Positions 28,268 through 38,000 of a DNA stretch of 64,000 nt are shown here, one piece after another. The translations under genes and the position numbers were made by a program. The notes below the pieces were generated by a model, which saw nothing but the letters and a program-made list of their open reading frames with translations, had not been told where the DNA came from and did no database searches. Position 1 is the stretch's first letter. The number at the start of each line of letters is the position of its first letter. This DNA comes from Bifidobacterium avesanii (GTDB taxonomy: Bacteria > Actinomycetota > Actinomycetes > Actinomycetales > Bifidobacteriaceae): the NCBI RefSeq assembly GCF_009299475.1, contig NZ_WBSN01000004.1, forward strand, positions 112,914 to 176,913. Direction: 5' to 3'.

Positions 28268-29161
28268 GTGAACGAGAACGAAGTCGTCCTGAAGCTCGAG
28301 GACGTCGAATTCCGCCGCAACCGCCGCGTGATCATCACCGACGTGAACCTCACGGTGCGCGCGGGGGAGCGGTGGGTGCTGTTCGGCCCCAACGGCATCG
28401 GCAAGTCCACGGCCGTGGGCATGCTCGCCACGCGCACGTACCCGTCCGAGGGCCGCGTGTTCATCCTCGGCCATCAGCTCGGCAAGTACGACGTGTTCAA
28501 GCTGCGCACGCGCATCGGACTCGCCTCCGCCGACCTGGGCCGCCAGTTCCCGCCGTTCGAGGACCCGCTCGACGCCGTGGTCACCGGCCTCACCGCCGTG
28601 ACCGGACGCTGGCAGGACACCTACACGGAGGCGGAATACGCCCGCGCGCGTCAGCTACTGCGCGACTTCCGTGTCGGCTACCTCGAGGGCAAGCAGATGT
28701 GGCGCCTGTCCGAAGGCGAGCGGACGCGCGTGCTCATCGCCCGTGCGCTCATGGGGGACCCGGAACTGCTCATCATGGACGAGCCGACCACCGGCCTCGA
28801 CCTGGGCGGGCGCGAGCAGGTGATGCGCACGCTGAGCCGCATCGGACGCGAGGACTCCCGCCGAGCCGTGGTGCTCGTGACGCACCGGCTCGAGGAGATT
28901 CCCGCCGGGTTCGACCGCATCGCCATCATGGGCCGCAAGCCGGTGAGTGTGGAGGACGCGACCGGGGACGCTTCGGAGGGCGGGGCCGGCTCGCACGAGC
29001 ACGCGGACGGCATCGACGCCGCGGGCAACCCGTCCGCCGGCACGATCGTCTATTCCGGGCCGCTTGAGGGCGGTCTGACCGACGAGCGGCTCTCGGACCT
29101 GTTCGGCATGTCCATCGAGGTGGAGCGCTCGCATGGCCGTTGGTCCGCCTACGCGGTGTGA
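28268..29161 (+). CDS. orphan ABC ATP-binding protein
   Basis: A 297-residue single ABC ATPase of the ModF/YlmA-like type. Walker A FGPNGIGKST is near residue 38, signature LSEGERTRVLIARAL near 147, Walker B LLIMDEPTTGLDL near 168 and the H-loop VTHRLEEIP. Residues 230-265 form a low-complexity acidic linker (ASEGGAGSHEHADG). There is no permease gene next to it, so it may serve a transporter coded elsewhere or act as a soluble ATPase. Start GTG 28268 is used because AGGAAAGG lies nine bases before. The large hairpin at 28162-28232 lies directly upstream and could affect expression. Confidence 0.82.
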   Translation: MNENEVVLKLEDVEFRRNRRVIITDVNLTVRAGERWVLFGPNGIGKSTAVGMLATRTYPSEGRVFILGHQLGKYDVFKLRTRIGLASADLGRQFPPFEDPLDAVVTGLTAVTGRWQDTYTEAEYARARQLLRDFRVGYLEGKQMWRLSEGERTRVLIARALMGDPELLIMDEPTTGLDLGGREQVMRTLSRIGREDSRRAVVLVTHRLEEIPAGFDRIAIMGRKPVSVEDATGDASEGGAGSHEHADGIDAAGNPSAGTIVYSGPLEGGLTDERLSDLFGMSIEVERSHGRWSAYAV

Positions 29162-29268
29162 ACGCGGCGGTACGCGGTTGATACGCGGCGGGTATGCTCG
29201 GGGTGCCGGATATGGGCGGGGAATGGCGTGGCCCGCATCCTGATATTCCGTTGGCTTCGCGGTTTTGC

Positions 29269-29350
29269 TGACCGGCATTGGTTCGACTGACTGGCACCGG
29301 TTTTGTTGACCGGCACTGTTTTGACTGGCCAGTACTGGTTTGACTGACCG
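29269..29350. repeat. 19-bp imperfect tandem repeat
   Basis: TGACYGGC-like starts occur at 29269, 29288, 29307, 29322 and 29341, mostly 19 bases apart, each followed by a TGGTTT-like tail. Non-coding, directly after the ATPase gene. Confidence 0.6.
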
Positions 29351-29454
29351 TTGTAAGCCCGGATGGTTGCTGTCGGCCCGGTCGACTGTCGGGTTTTCGC
29401 ATCTTCGCGTGGGTCTTCAATCGTGGCGATGCGTTTGGCGCCTGCGGGGATGTC

Positions 29455-29700
29455 TTCATGTACGTTCCTGTATCGCGAGGATATTATTTACGTCATCGGG
29501 ACGCCCTTCGCGTACGTTTCCGTATCAGTCCGATATCATTTGTGCCGTCTAACCTCCCCTCCTGTCCGTTTTTGTATCACCCAGATACGATTTGCGCTAT
29601 CAGACTCGTGTATTCGTACGTTTCCGTATCACTTAGATATGATGTGCGCCGTTAAACTCGTGTATTTGTACGTTTTCGTATCGGTCCGATACATTTACAA
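29455..29700 (-). repeat. 52-bp palindrome array 3 (5 units, reversed)
   Basis: Palindromes start at 29470, 29522, 29574, 29626 and 29678, every step exactly 52 bp. Cores on the plus strand are GTATCGCGAGGATAT, GTATCAGTCCGATAT, GTATCACCCAGATAC, GTATCACTTAGATAT and GTATCGGTCCGATAC. ACGTTTCC-like sequence precedes each, which is the reverse complement of the GGAACCGT flank of arrays 1 and 2, so this array is in the opposite orientation. No gene is present between 29162 and 29929 apart from chance frames. Confidence 0.88.
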
Positions 29701-29929
29701 CGCGAAGGGGGCGCCACCCAGCACGCGCCTGCGCCTCTGTGCATCTATGCGCGCGTACAGGGTCTTTCGCTCGGTCATGCATGTTTGCCATGCGTGACTG
29801 CGAGAGCGAAACCGCGTACGGGAGCGTGGCCGGCCGCAGGACTGAAACCGCGTGCGGGCGTGAGAGATGCGTGCGGGCTCGAAGTCTTCTGGGGAAAGCC
29901 GCCGGTTCCGGTTCCGTCCCGGTGGCAAG

Positions 29930-30796
29930 ATGGATCGCATGGGTTTTGGATTTCTCGTCACGTTCGCGGTGGCCGCGGCGGTCAGCGCCATCGGGTTCCG
30001 CAAGTTCGTCTGGTTCATCTCGCTCGGCTACGGGTTCTCCGTGGCGGCGATCGGCGCGGCGCTGCTGGTCATGGGAGCGGCCGGCGCATCCGTCACGGCA
30101 GGCGGCCCGACGGGCGGCCTGACCCCGGTCACGGCCGCGCTGTGCGTGCTGCTCGTGGTCTACGGCTGCCGCCTCGGCGGATTCCTGCTCGCCCGCGAAC
30201 GCCGCAGCGCCTCCTACCGCGATGCCATGAGGCGCGAGATCAAGGACGGCTCCGGCGTGCCTGTCCCCGCGAAGATCGCGACGTGGCTGTCCTGCGCGCT
30301 GCTGTACGCGTGCGAAACGTCGCCGGTGCTGTTCCGTCTGACGAATGCGAATGGTTTTGACGGCGCGACGGGCAGCGCGTCCGACGACTGGGCCGCATGG
30401 ACGGGCCTCGCGGTCATGATCGTCGGCATCGCGCTCGAATCCGTCGCCGACCACACCAAGAGCGCGTTCAAGAAGGACCATCCGCGCCGGTTCTGCGACG
30501 TGGGCGTCTACCGTTTGGTGCGCTGCCCGAACTACTTGGGCGAGGTGCTCACGTGGACTGGCGTGTTCGTGTCCGGCTGGACCGCCGCGCGCGGATTCTG
30601 GCAGTGGGTGGCGATGGCCGTGGGTTGGCTCGTCATCACGTGGATCATGTTCGGCGGCGCCCGGCGTCTGGAGATCCGCCAGACCCGCAACTACGGCGAC
30701 GACCCGGACTACCGGAATTACGCCGCGCACACGCCTATCCTCATCCCGTTCGCGCCGCTGTACTCGGTGGCGAAGCTCAAGTGGCTGGTGGGGTAG
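29930..30796 (+). CDS. DUF1295 / steroid-5-alpha-reductase-like membrane protein
   Basis: A 288-residue integral membrane protein with about seven hydrophobic segments (for instance FGFLVTFAVAAAVSAIGF, VTAALCVLLVVYGCRLGGFLLA and VAMAVGWLVITWIMFGG). The conserved C-terminal cofactor region is present: VGVYRLVRCPNYLGEVLTWTG near 190-211 and YGDDPDYRNYAAHTPILIPF near the end. Relatives are NADPH-dependent membrane reductases or isoprenylcysteine methyltransferases; the substrate is unknown. ATG 29930 is chosen, and ATG 29939 is almost as good. It lies downstream of palindrome array 3 and is not part of an operon. Confidence 0.8.
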   Translation: MDRMGFGFLVTFAVAAAVSAIGFRKFVWFISLGYGFSVAAIGAALLVMGAAGASVTAGGPTGGLTPVTAALCVLLVVYGCRLGGFLLARERRSASYRDAMRREIKDGSGVPVPAKIATWLSCALLYACETSPVLFRLTNANGFDGATGSASDDWAAWTGLAVMIVGIALESVADHTKSAFKKDHPRRFCDVGVYRLVRCPNYLGEVLTWTGVFVSGWTAARGFWQWVAMAVGWLVITWIMFGGARRLEIRQTRNYGDDPDYRNYAAHTPILIPFAPLYSVAKLKWLVG

Positions 30797-30915
30797 CGAG
30801 GGCGGATAGGCCGACCGAATAGGCGAATCGAACGGCGGGATTGAAAACGCGTTTTAACTTCGGCCGATTTTCCGGAATGAATGAAATCCGTTTTTATTCG
30901 AAAGGTGATGATCCG

Positions 30916-31098
30916 ATGACGGCGATGGAAGATGATGATGTGCGGCTGGAACGAGCGCCGCATGTGATGACCGCCGACGAGGCCATTGCAGAGGTAAGGC
31001 GGCTGCGCGCGATGGTCTCCCCGGACACCGCCTTGACGACGATGACGCCGGTCGGGCTGAAGGAGGAGTTGTCCAAACGCGGGGAGGAAAGCATATGA
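30916..31098 (+). CDS. small hypothetical protein (60 aa)
   Basis: A 60-residue acidic-then-basic protein: MTAMEDDDVRLERAPHVMTADEAIAEVRRLRAMV, ending KEELSKRGEESI. AAAGGTGATG lies about 10 bases before ATG 30916. The stop overlaps the next start (ATATGA), so the two are translated together and may be a toxin-antitoxin remnant. I do not recognise its family; helices with heptad character suggest a small binding protein. Confidence 0.5.
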   Translation: MTAMEDDDVRLERAPHVMTADEAIAEVRRLRAMVSPDTALTTMTPVGLKEELSKRGEESI

Positions 31099-31244
31099 CC
31101 AATCGGATCAAGGCCATCGACATCGATCGCAAGTTCGACGATGGCGAGGACGTGATGAAGTATTTTGACATCTCCAATCCGATTGTGGAAGTTGCGCCCG
31201 CGCGCCGTCATAAGGTTGGAATTGGAACTGCGGACTCTGGATGA
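31095..31244 (+). pseudogene. truncated ribbon-helix-helix (CopG/BrnA-like) antitoxin
   Basis: Forty-nine codons. The first 27 residues, MTNRIKAIDIDRKFDDGEDV and then MKYFDIS, match the start of CopG/BrnA-like antitoxins, whose full length is about 80-90 residues. The ribbon-helix-helix part that should follow (a RVNVDFP-like strand and a helix pair) is missing: the frame reads RRHKVGIGTADSG and stops. No other frame restores it. GGGAGGAAAG precedes the ATG, and it overlaps the upstream 60-aa gene by four bases. It is probably a decayed antitoxin unable to bind DNA. Confidence 0.55.
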
Positions 31245-31295
31245 TCAAACGCCGGAACAACGGGCTCCGGAACCTGACCGTGTCGAGTGATCGGA

Positions 31296-31329
31296 TTGGC
31301 TTAGCCCACTGCGCCGCGGACTAAGCCAA
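31296..31329. terminator. bidirectional terminator
   Basis: TTGGCTTAG (31296-31304) and CTAAGCCAA (31321-31329) form a 9-bp stem between the convergent antitoxin remnant and the short-chain dehydrogenase gene. Confidence 0.6.
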
Positions 31330-31340
31330 GGGACGGAGAC

Positions 31341-32192
31341 CTAGTACACCGAATACCCGCCGTCGACTTGCAGGTTGGTGCCGGTGACGTACGAAGAGGC
31401 GTCGCTGGCGAGGAAGAGCACTGCCGAGGCGATCTCCTCGTTGGTGCCGAAGCGGCGCATCGGGAGCGGGGCGGTCATCATGTCGTGCGCTTCGGGCACG
31501 ATGCGGCCCTCGAAGATGCCGGACCACACGTATCCGGGCGAGATGGCGTTCGAGCGGATGCCGTACGGGGCCAGCGCGGCGGCCAGATAGCGCGCGTACT
31601 CGTAGATGCCGGCCTTGGAGGCTCCGTAGGCGGCGACGGGGGAGGGGCCGCCGGCGATGAAGTTCGCGTTGTGCGCGGACAGCGACGAGGTGAAGACCAG
31701 GGAGCCGCCGTGGCCGTGCTCGCGCATGATGCGCTGCGCGATCTGGGCGGTCAGGTACGCGCCCGTCAGGTTGATGTCGATCGTCTTCTGCCACACCTCG
31801 TACGGCTCGTCCGCGTCGTCGCCGGGCACGTTCACGCCGGCGTTGATGAACGCGACGTCCACGGTGCCGAGCGCCTCGACGAGCGACGTCTTCAGCGCAT
31901 CGACCTGTTCCCGGTCGGACACGTCGCAGTAGAGCGGCACCACGTTCACGCCGTATCGTTCGGACAGCTCCTTCGCAAGCGGCTCGAGCGTCTCCCGGGT
32001 GCGCGGCAGGTCGACGATCGCCACGTCCGCACCGGCCTCGGCCCACGCCGCGGCCACGTTGCGCCCGAGCCCGCCCGCGCCGCCGGTGACGAATCCCTTC
32101 CTGCCCTTGAGCGAGAACCGGTCCATGATGCGATGGTCCGGGTCCTTCCACTGGTCGAGCGGATACTGGTCGAAGATCGAGGCGTCAGCCAT
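31341..32192 (-). CDS. short-chain dehydrogenase/reductase
   Basis: A 283-residue classical SDR. The NAD(P)-binding motif is TGGAGGLG near residue 35, followed by the cofactor-choice region VDLPRTRETLEP, FINAGVN near 115, catalytic serine in LVFTSSLSAHN, and the YGASK (YxxxK) pair near 185-190. The N-terminus is extended by about 20 residues (FDQYPLDQWKDPDHRIMDRFSLKG) as in sugar-alcohol dehydrogenases of the D-arabinitol/gluconate type. It probably oxidises a polyol or reduces a ketose; the acidic residue after the second strand suggests NAD. CGGAGGACCC gives a strong ribosome site. It stands alone. Confidence 0.88.
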   Translation of the reverse strand: MADASIFDQYPLDQWKDPDHRIMDRFSLKGRKGFVTGGAGGLGRNVAAAWAEAGADVAIVDLPRTRETLEPLAKELSERYGVNVVPLYCDVSDREQVDALKTSLVEALGTVDVAFINAGVNVPGDDADEPYEVWQKTIDINLTGAYLTAQIAQRIMREHGHGGSLVFTSSLSAHNANFIAGGPSPVAAYGASKAGIYEYARYLAAALAPYGIRSNAISPGYVWSGIFEGRIVPEAHDMMTAPLPMRRFGTNEEIASAVLFLASDASSYVTGTNLQVDGGYSVY

Positions 32193-32338
32193 GGGTCCTC
32201 CGTTCTGGGTGATCTGGTTGGGGCGGCACCATCGCCGCCGTTGAGAGCGAGCCTAGCATGGGAGGGGGCGGAAGTCGGCGATGGACGCGCGGGGATCATC
32301 GCGTTGACGTTGATTGTCCGGGGCTGATCGATGAAAAG

Positions 32339-33013
32339 TCAGAATTGCTTGCGTCGCAGGATCTTGAGGTAGTTCTTGCGAAAGTCCCGGCGGTTCCTGA
32401 ACATCTTCCGGTCGGTGGCGGTGTCCTCGCCGGCGTCGAACTTCAATGCCGTTAGCTCGACGGTGCACAGCAGATCGGCGGTCTGTTCCAGACGATAATC
32501 CTTGGGCTGTGCGTCGCGGTATACGATGGCCTCCTTGGACAGTGCATAGCCGATGGATGCCTTCAGCGCGTTCGACACAATTTGCTGACCGTTGTCGTAA
32601 TACACCTTGATTGTCTCATATGACTGGAATTCAGCAAGATGCGACAGAAAGAAGTTCGCCAAATCTCGTTTAAGCTGCGCCTCGAACCGGATCCGATCAC
32701 CGTCGAACATGCTCTTGCGGTGAGCGAACGTCACGTACCGGAACGGAAGATTGCGAGCGAGCGTGAAAAATGCGAAGAACAGTCTCTTGCGATCTGCGAA
32801 TGGAATGTTCTCATAGTCGTCGTGTCCATTGAACAGGGGACCGGCATGGAACGGAATGTCCGGGAGACTGGAATCGATCAGATGCCGTTCATACTTCTCG
32901 ATGTGTGCCGTTATGGGCGTGGACTGCACGTGGAACACCAGTGTGATGAGATAATATTCGGACAGCTTGCCCCATTCGCCGGATTCGTCCACGAAGACGC
33001 TTAACTCGCTCAC
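32339..33013 (-). CDS. DUF3800 domain protein
   Basis: A 224-residue protein beginning with the DUF3800 hallmark SVFVDESGEWG, where D and E are thought to bind metal in an RNase-H-like fold, and carrying the C-terminal YRLEQTADLLCTVELTALKF with its conserved Q-x-x-D. Such proteins are common in phage-defence and mobile DNA and are often coded beside restriction systems; biochemical function is unproven. The start is set at GTG 33013, with AGGGG five to eight bases before; GTG 33028 is in frame too. It lies at the left edge of the defence island on the same strand as AbiH and hsdRSM. Confidence 0.8.
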   Translation of the reverse strand: MSELSVFVDESGEWGKLSEYYLITLVFHVQSTPITAHIEKYERHLIDSSLPDIPFHAGPLFNGHDDYENIPFADRKRLFFAFFTLARNLPFRYVTFAHRKSMFDGDRIRFEAQLKRDLANFFLSHLAEFQSYETIKVYYDNGQQIVSNALKASIGYALSKEAIVYRDAQPKDYRLEQTADLLCTVELTALKFDAGEDTATDRKMFRNRRDFRKNYLKILRRKQF

Positions 33014-33266
33014 ACGGACCCCTGACACGATGGCGGATAAAGGAATGCCGGGGGAATACCCCCGGCGACTTGGAGCCTTGTCCTTGCAGGATAAAGCAGA
33101 TCCATTATGTCAAAACGGACTGCAACATGCAAGAAGCGTGGCAAGGATAAGGAATATACGCCGGTCTGAGATCGGAATTATCGCATCAAACGCACTAGTG
33201 ACCACTCGGCTATAACAGAGTCAATGTGTGCCCGTCTTTTTGGACGAAAGCGTGAGGGGGAGGCTT

Positions 33267-33395
33267 GTGACCATAACATCGGGCATTCGGAAATCAGACG
33301 GCGATACCGCGTATATCAGTGTGGAAAACGGCTTCACCGTGTTTGAACTCGGGAAGACGCGCATGCGCTTCCGTGCGCCGTATTCGCTGGAATGA
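33267..33395 (+). CDS. possible small protein (42 aa)
   Basis: A 42-residue frame from GTG 33267, MTITSGIRKSDGDTAYISVENGFTVFELG, with GGGGGAGG directly upstream. It has alternating beta-like hydrophobicity. It is on the opposite strand to the flanking defence genes, inside a 650-base gap (33014-33659) in which I see no other gene. Function unknown; it may be a remnant. Confidence 0.35.
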   Translation: MTITSGIRKSDGDTAYISVENGFTVFELGKTRMRFRAPYSLE

Positions 33396-33659
33396 TTGAG
33401 TACCCCCTTGTTCTTTTGAGGTCGCTTCGATGGTTTCCATTGGTTTTGTTAATCGCGTTTTTGTGGCGATGGCGCCGTTTTGGTGACGTTCACGAGATTC
33501 GTTGGTCGCCGTCGGCTTCGTTGTTCCTGTCAGTCATTGTGTCCCAGTTGTGTCCACGCGGGGAAGGTCCGTACGGGAAAGTATTCTCCAGTCAAACGAG
33601 ACGGAATGCTTGAGAAACACGCGCATTACTCCCAATTTCGTTACGCGAAGCCGTGTTCA

Positions 33660-34799
33660 TTACAAAGTGAGATCTAAGCGATTAAAAGTGAGAAGTTCAC
33701 TCCGCATTAGCGATGAAAAACGGTCGAGCCCGTTTTTGTCATCATACCGTTCAAACAGCAGTCGGGCACTATTGATTAGTTTCCTTTTGTTAAAAGGTCT
33801 ACCGGCTGTCTCTGTATAGTAAAAACGAATTGGGACATTATCGGTACTAATTCTTGCTTTATTGAAAATATCAAAGAAGTAAGGATCGTCGGGTTCCTGC
33901 AATGAATGCCCAAAAATGTTTATTGAATTAACCTTGTCTGAAGCATTGATGGCAGACATTGCTTCTTCGCGATAAGTAGGAGGATCGGATTGCATGGCCG
34001 ATCGACTTGTTTTTGAGAAATCCCAATTTGAGTTCGCAGAATCTGATGTGCCGAATATTGCATTTCGGTCTTTAAGTGAGCCATTGATATTAGCAAATAC
34101 ATCATCATTGTACCAACAGCCGAACCTTGTGTAATTAAAGGATAGAATAATTTGTTTGGGAGTGATTGAGATTCCTGGTAAATCAGCCGTTCCCATGCAG
34201 ACTTGCTTGCGGTCTTCACTGTGGGCGTCTCTGATGGATTGGAATAGCTTTTCAGCAAGAGTTTCATAATCAATGGATGCAACAGCTTTGTCCAAATAAT
34301 CCATAAATATATTTTCTTCTTTATTTAGTTCATCCAGAAGAATCGAATAAACTATTTTGATTCCAATCTCCTCATGTTTTAGACAATATTTCTGAGATGC
34401 AAGACTTTTAAGCTTAAACATGCTATCGATATAGTGGGAATCAAAATATCGAATTAGAGAAGCATATAGTTTTCTTACTTCCTTCGGGGTCTTCTTTTGC
34501 AATCCTAAGATACAACTCATGGTAAGCCCCATCATAAAGGGGTTATTGTTTGCGGCCATATTTGCAATGATTTGCTCTATGTTGCACCAGAAACTGTCTA
34601 CTTCTATATAGTTTGCAAAAATTAAATCCCAAGCATTACACGTCGGCATCTTAGAGACAGCGGTCAGTGTTTCTTTCTTGGATGAAACTGCATGCCTAAA
34701 TCGATTTTTAAAGAAATCTGAATAGTTAGAAGGTAGGCCTACCGCAAGGTCAAAACCATTTCCCAGAATGTAAATATCAACATCGTCTTGAATACTCAT
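33660..34799 (-). CDS. abiH: AbiH-family abortive infection protein
   Basis: A 379-residue AbiH protein. The family motifs are at both ends: IYILGNGFDLAVGLPSNYSDFF at residues 9-30 (written here as the N-terminal GNGFD loop) and NIFGHSLQEPDDPYFFDIF near 295. AbiH gives phage resistance by stopping growth of infected lactococci; its mechanism is unknown. The gene is strikingly AT-rich and its codon use differs from all neighbours, which points to recent transfer. The start is ATG 34799, with AGGAAAG about nine bases upstream. It follows a 67-aa gene and hsdR on the same strand, so it may ride on the restriction transcript. Confidence 0.85.
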   Translation of the reverse strand: MSIQDDVDIYILGNGFDLAVGLPSNYSDFFKNRFRHAVSSKKETLTAVSKMPTCNAWDLIFANYIEVDSFWCNIEQIIANMAANNNPFMMGLTMSCILGLQKKTPKEVRKLYASLIRYFDSHYIDSMFKLKSLASQKYCLKHEEIGIKIVYSILLDELNKEENIFMDYLDKAVASIDYETLAEKLFQSIRDAHSEDRKQVCMGTADLPGISITPKQIILSFNYTRFGCWYNDDVFANINGSLKDRNAIFGTSDSANSNWDFSKTSRSAMQSDPPTYREEAMSAINASDKVNSINIFGHSLQEPDDPYFFDIFNKARISTDNVPIRFYYTETAGRPFNKRKLINSARLLFERYDDKNGLDRFSSLMRSELLTFNRLDLTL

Positions 34800-34828
34800 T
34801 ACAAGTTCTTTCCTGAATCCTAGCGGCT

Positions 34829-35032
34829 TCACATCTCCTCAAACTTTTGCGCCGGGATGGCGGTGTCGAACAGGCCGACCTGCGCATCCTGTCGGTGTTT
34901 GCCGATGCCGGCGCACGAGAGACTGCCGTCCTCGTAGCGTATGGACGACACCGGCTTGAACGCGTTCGGACACGGCGGCAATTCGCAACCGGAGTTCACT
35001 ATGTCATAGTCTACGTTCCTGCATATCGGCAT
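34829..35032 (-). CDS. small hypothetical protein (67 aa) next to hsdR
   Basis: A 67-residue protein, MPICRNVDYDIVNSGCELPP at the start and FDTAIPAQKFEEM at the end, with three cysteines (two in the first 18 residues, one in SLSCAGIG). AAGGTGG lies about nine bases before ATG 35032, a good ribosome site; the frame is also open back to 35074, overlapping hsdR. It starts 22 bases after the hsdR stop and precedes abiH by 30. I do not recognise it. The location in the operon between a restriction subunit and AbiH suggests an accessory defence role. Confidence 0.5.
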   Translation of the reverse strand: MPICRNVDYDIVNSGCELPPCPNAFKPVSSIRYEDGSLSCAGIGKHRQDAQVGLFDTAIPAQKFEEM

Positions 35033-35054
35033 CGAATACGCCACCTTCTTATTC

Positions 35055-38000
35055 TTACTGATTCGAGCTATCACGTCGAGCGGTGTTGTAGAACTCGTTG
35101 AAGAGGGCTTCCCGCACGATCCTCAGAGCCTCCTGATTGCCGCTGAGACGGCGGAAGAGATCCGTGTTCTCGGCCTGCGACTTGAACAGGGCGTTGAGAA
35201 ACGCGGAATCGAACGGTGTGCGGAAGTCGACGCGGGAGTTGTTGCGCGCCTGCTGGCCGAGTTTGTCGTCACCCTTCAGCAGTGTCATCAGGCCCTCGAA
35301 GAACTTGCGGGAGGGATCGTTGAAGTCGGTGCTGAACAATTCGTTGAGTTGGTCGATGATCGCGGACAGGTAGTCCTCGTCATCGCCGCTTTTGCCCACG
35401 CCGACGGTTCCGGCGTTGTTCTTGACCGGTTCGCCGCCAGTAAGTTTGATGTCGGCCTGACCTTGGTTCTCGATGCGCAGCTGCGTCACGGCGATCAGGC
35501 CGTCGATGGATTCCTCCGGCTCATATTCCGGCGCGAGTTCCCGGCTGAGGAACGTGAGATACGTGTCGAGCTCGAACAGCGGACGGTCGTCAAGCCGGAT
35601 CATCTGGGTCACGTACATGTATGTGTGCAGGAACTTGCCGACGCGCTTGCGAAACTCCTCCTGGCTGTCCTCGTCCAGATCGGCGTACCGGTCCTTAGCC
35701 GGCTCGAGCAGCCGCAGCACCTCCGGCATGGTGGACACGTCCGGCTTGCCCAGCCACACCCGGCACAGCGCTGCGATCTCCTCCTCGTCATAGACCTGGA
35801 ACGCGTCGAGCGCGGTCTTCATATCGTAGATGACGTTCGGATCGGTGACACGGTCAAGGTCGGTCTGCGTGTAGTACGGCTCAAATGCAGACTGGATCGT
35901 CTCCGCATCGTTGGCGAAGTCCAATACGATCGGAGCCTGCTTGCCCGGGCAGATGCGGTTCAGGCGGGAGAGGGTCTGCACGGCGGCCACACCGGTGAGC
36001 TTCTTGTCCACGTACATGGCGCACAGCTTCGGCTGATCGAAACCGGTCTGGAACTTGTTCGCCACGACCATGAGATTGAACTCGGGAGTGTTGAACCGGT
36101 CGGCGATCTCGCTGGACGGGAACCCGTTGAGCGTCTCCTCGGTCACGTCCCCGCCGCCCAAATCGAGTTTGCCGGAGAATGCGACGACCGGCTTCACCCC
36201 GGCGTACTCGGGCTTGGCGGAGAGTCGCTGCATATAACGGAAGTATTCGGCTGCGGCCTTGCGGCTGGAGGTCACCACCATGCCCTTGGCCCGGCCGTGC
36301 AGCAACGGCATGACATGATCGTGGAAATGGTCGACGATGATCTCGCTGATCTTCGACACGTTGCTCGGGTCGAGCTTCACGAAGTTCATGATCTCCTGCT
36401 TCGTGCGGCTCGCCTTGCGCTTGGGATCCTCATCGGAGTTCTTGACCAGCTGGAAGTATGTTTTGAACGTGGTGTAGTTCGTGAGCACGTCGAGGATGAA
36501 TCCCTCCTCGATGGCCTGCCTCATCGAATACAGATCGAACGGCTCCGGTTTGCCTGTGGCGGGGTTCACCGTGCCGAAGGTTTCGAGCGTGCTCGGTTTC
36601 GGCGTGGCGGTGAACGCGTAGAACGACAGATTCGGCTGCACGCCCTGCGCGTTCAGCTCGTCGCGCACGCGCAGAGCGGCGTCGTCCGCGTCCTCGTCCA
36701 GTCCGCTGTCGTCCCAGTCAAACGCATCGAAGTCAGGGGAGACGGCATCGTCGGCGTTAAGGCCGGTGTGGTCGCCGAGCGCCTGCTTGGTCTTGCGGTG
36801 CGCCTCGCCGCTCTGCGACGAATGCGCCTCGTCGATGATGACGGCGAACGTCCTGCCCGCCGTATCCGTTTGGTTGTAGATGTACGGGAATTTCTGGATG
36901 GTGGAGATGATGATGCGAGCCCCCGCGTTGACCGCATCGCGCAGTCCCGCCGAATCCTTGGCGATGGCGACCATGCCGCGCGGATGCGGCATTTTCATGA
37001 TGGTGCCCTGAAGCTGTTCATCAAGCACCACACGGTCCACCAGCACGATCACCGAATTGAAGAACGAATCGCCGTCATCCCTCGTCAATGAGGCGAGATG
37101 GTAGGCGAGCCATGCGATCGAATACGACTTGCCCGAACCGGCCGAATGCTGGATGAGATAGTTATGACCCGGCCCCTGTTCCCGCGTCGTTTTGAGCAGC
37201 CGGCGCACCACGCGCAGCTGATGGTAGCGCGGGAAAATCACGGCCTTCATGGTGGAACGCGCCTGACGTGTGATCTTCCTGCCATTCTCGTCCTTCTCGC
37301 GGTAGGTGATCTGCACGAACCGTTCGATGATGTCCAGCAGCGAATCCGGCGCGAGCACCTCCTCCCACAGATAGGAGGTGCCGAACTTGCCCGGCTCGGC
37401 CGGCGGATTGCCGCCGCCGTCCTTGCCGTTGCCCTGGTTGGACGGTACGAACCGCGTCCCCTTGCCCTTGAGCCACGTGGTCATGTACACGTCGTCCGCA
37501 TCCACGGCGAAGTGCACGAGCGAGCGCAGATCGGGTTGGAACACCTGCTCCTTCGGATTGCGGTCGGCCATGTACTGGCGGATCGCGTTGTTCACGGTCT
37601 GCCCGGTCTGGTGGTTCTTCAATTCCATCGTCACGAGCGGGAAACCGTTGACGAGCAGCACCACGTCGATGCGGTTGTTGAGATCATCCTTCAACGTGCC
37701 GTAATGGAACTCGTCGGTGACCTGGAAACGATTCGCACGGTAATGCTCCACCGCGGCGCGGTTCAGATCGTTTTTCGGCTTGAAGTAGAGGAGCTTGAAC
37801 CTCGCGCCCGGAGCCATCTCGACCTGATTGCGCAACGTCCACAGCAGACCCTTATCCGCAATCACCTGCTCGATGCGCTTGACGACCGCCCGGCTCCAAC
37901 GCGCGCCGTACTGGCGTTCGACCTTGGCGACCTCCTTCGGCTGCGTTTCGGTCAGAAACTCGATGAGCGTCTGTTCGTCGATCGCCGTCTCGCGATTGAA

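Noticed and set aside
29340..29797. Plus-strand frames of 65-144 residues over array 3
   Set aside because: Same cause: translated palindrome repeats, with arginine/tyrosine/serine-rich low-complexity peptides.
30214..30471. 85-residue minus-strand frame inside the DUF1295 gene
   Set aside because: It is antisense to conserved membrane segments, without a ribosome site.
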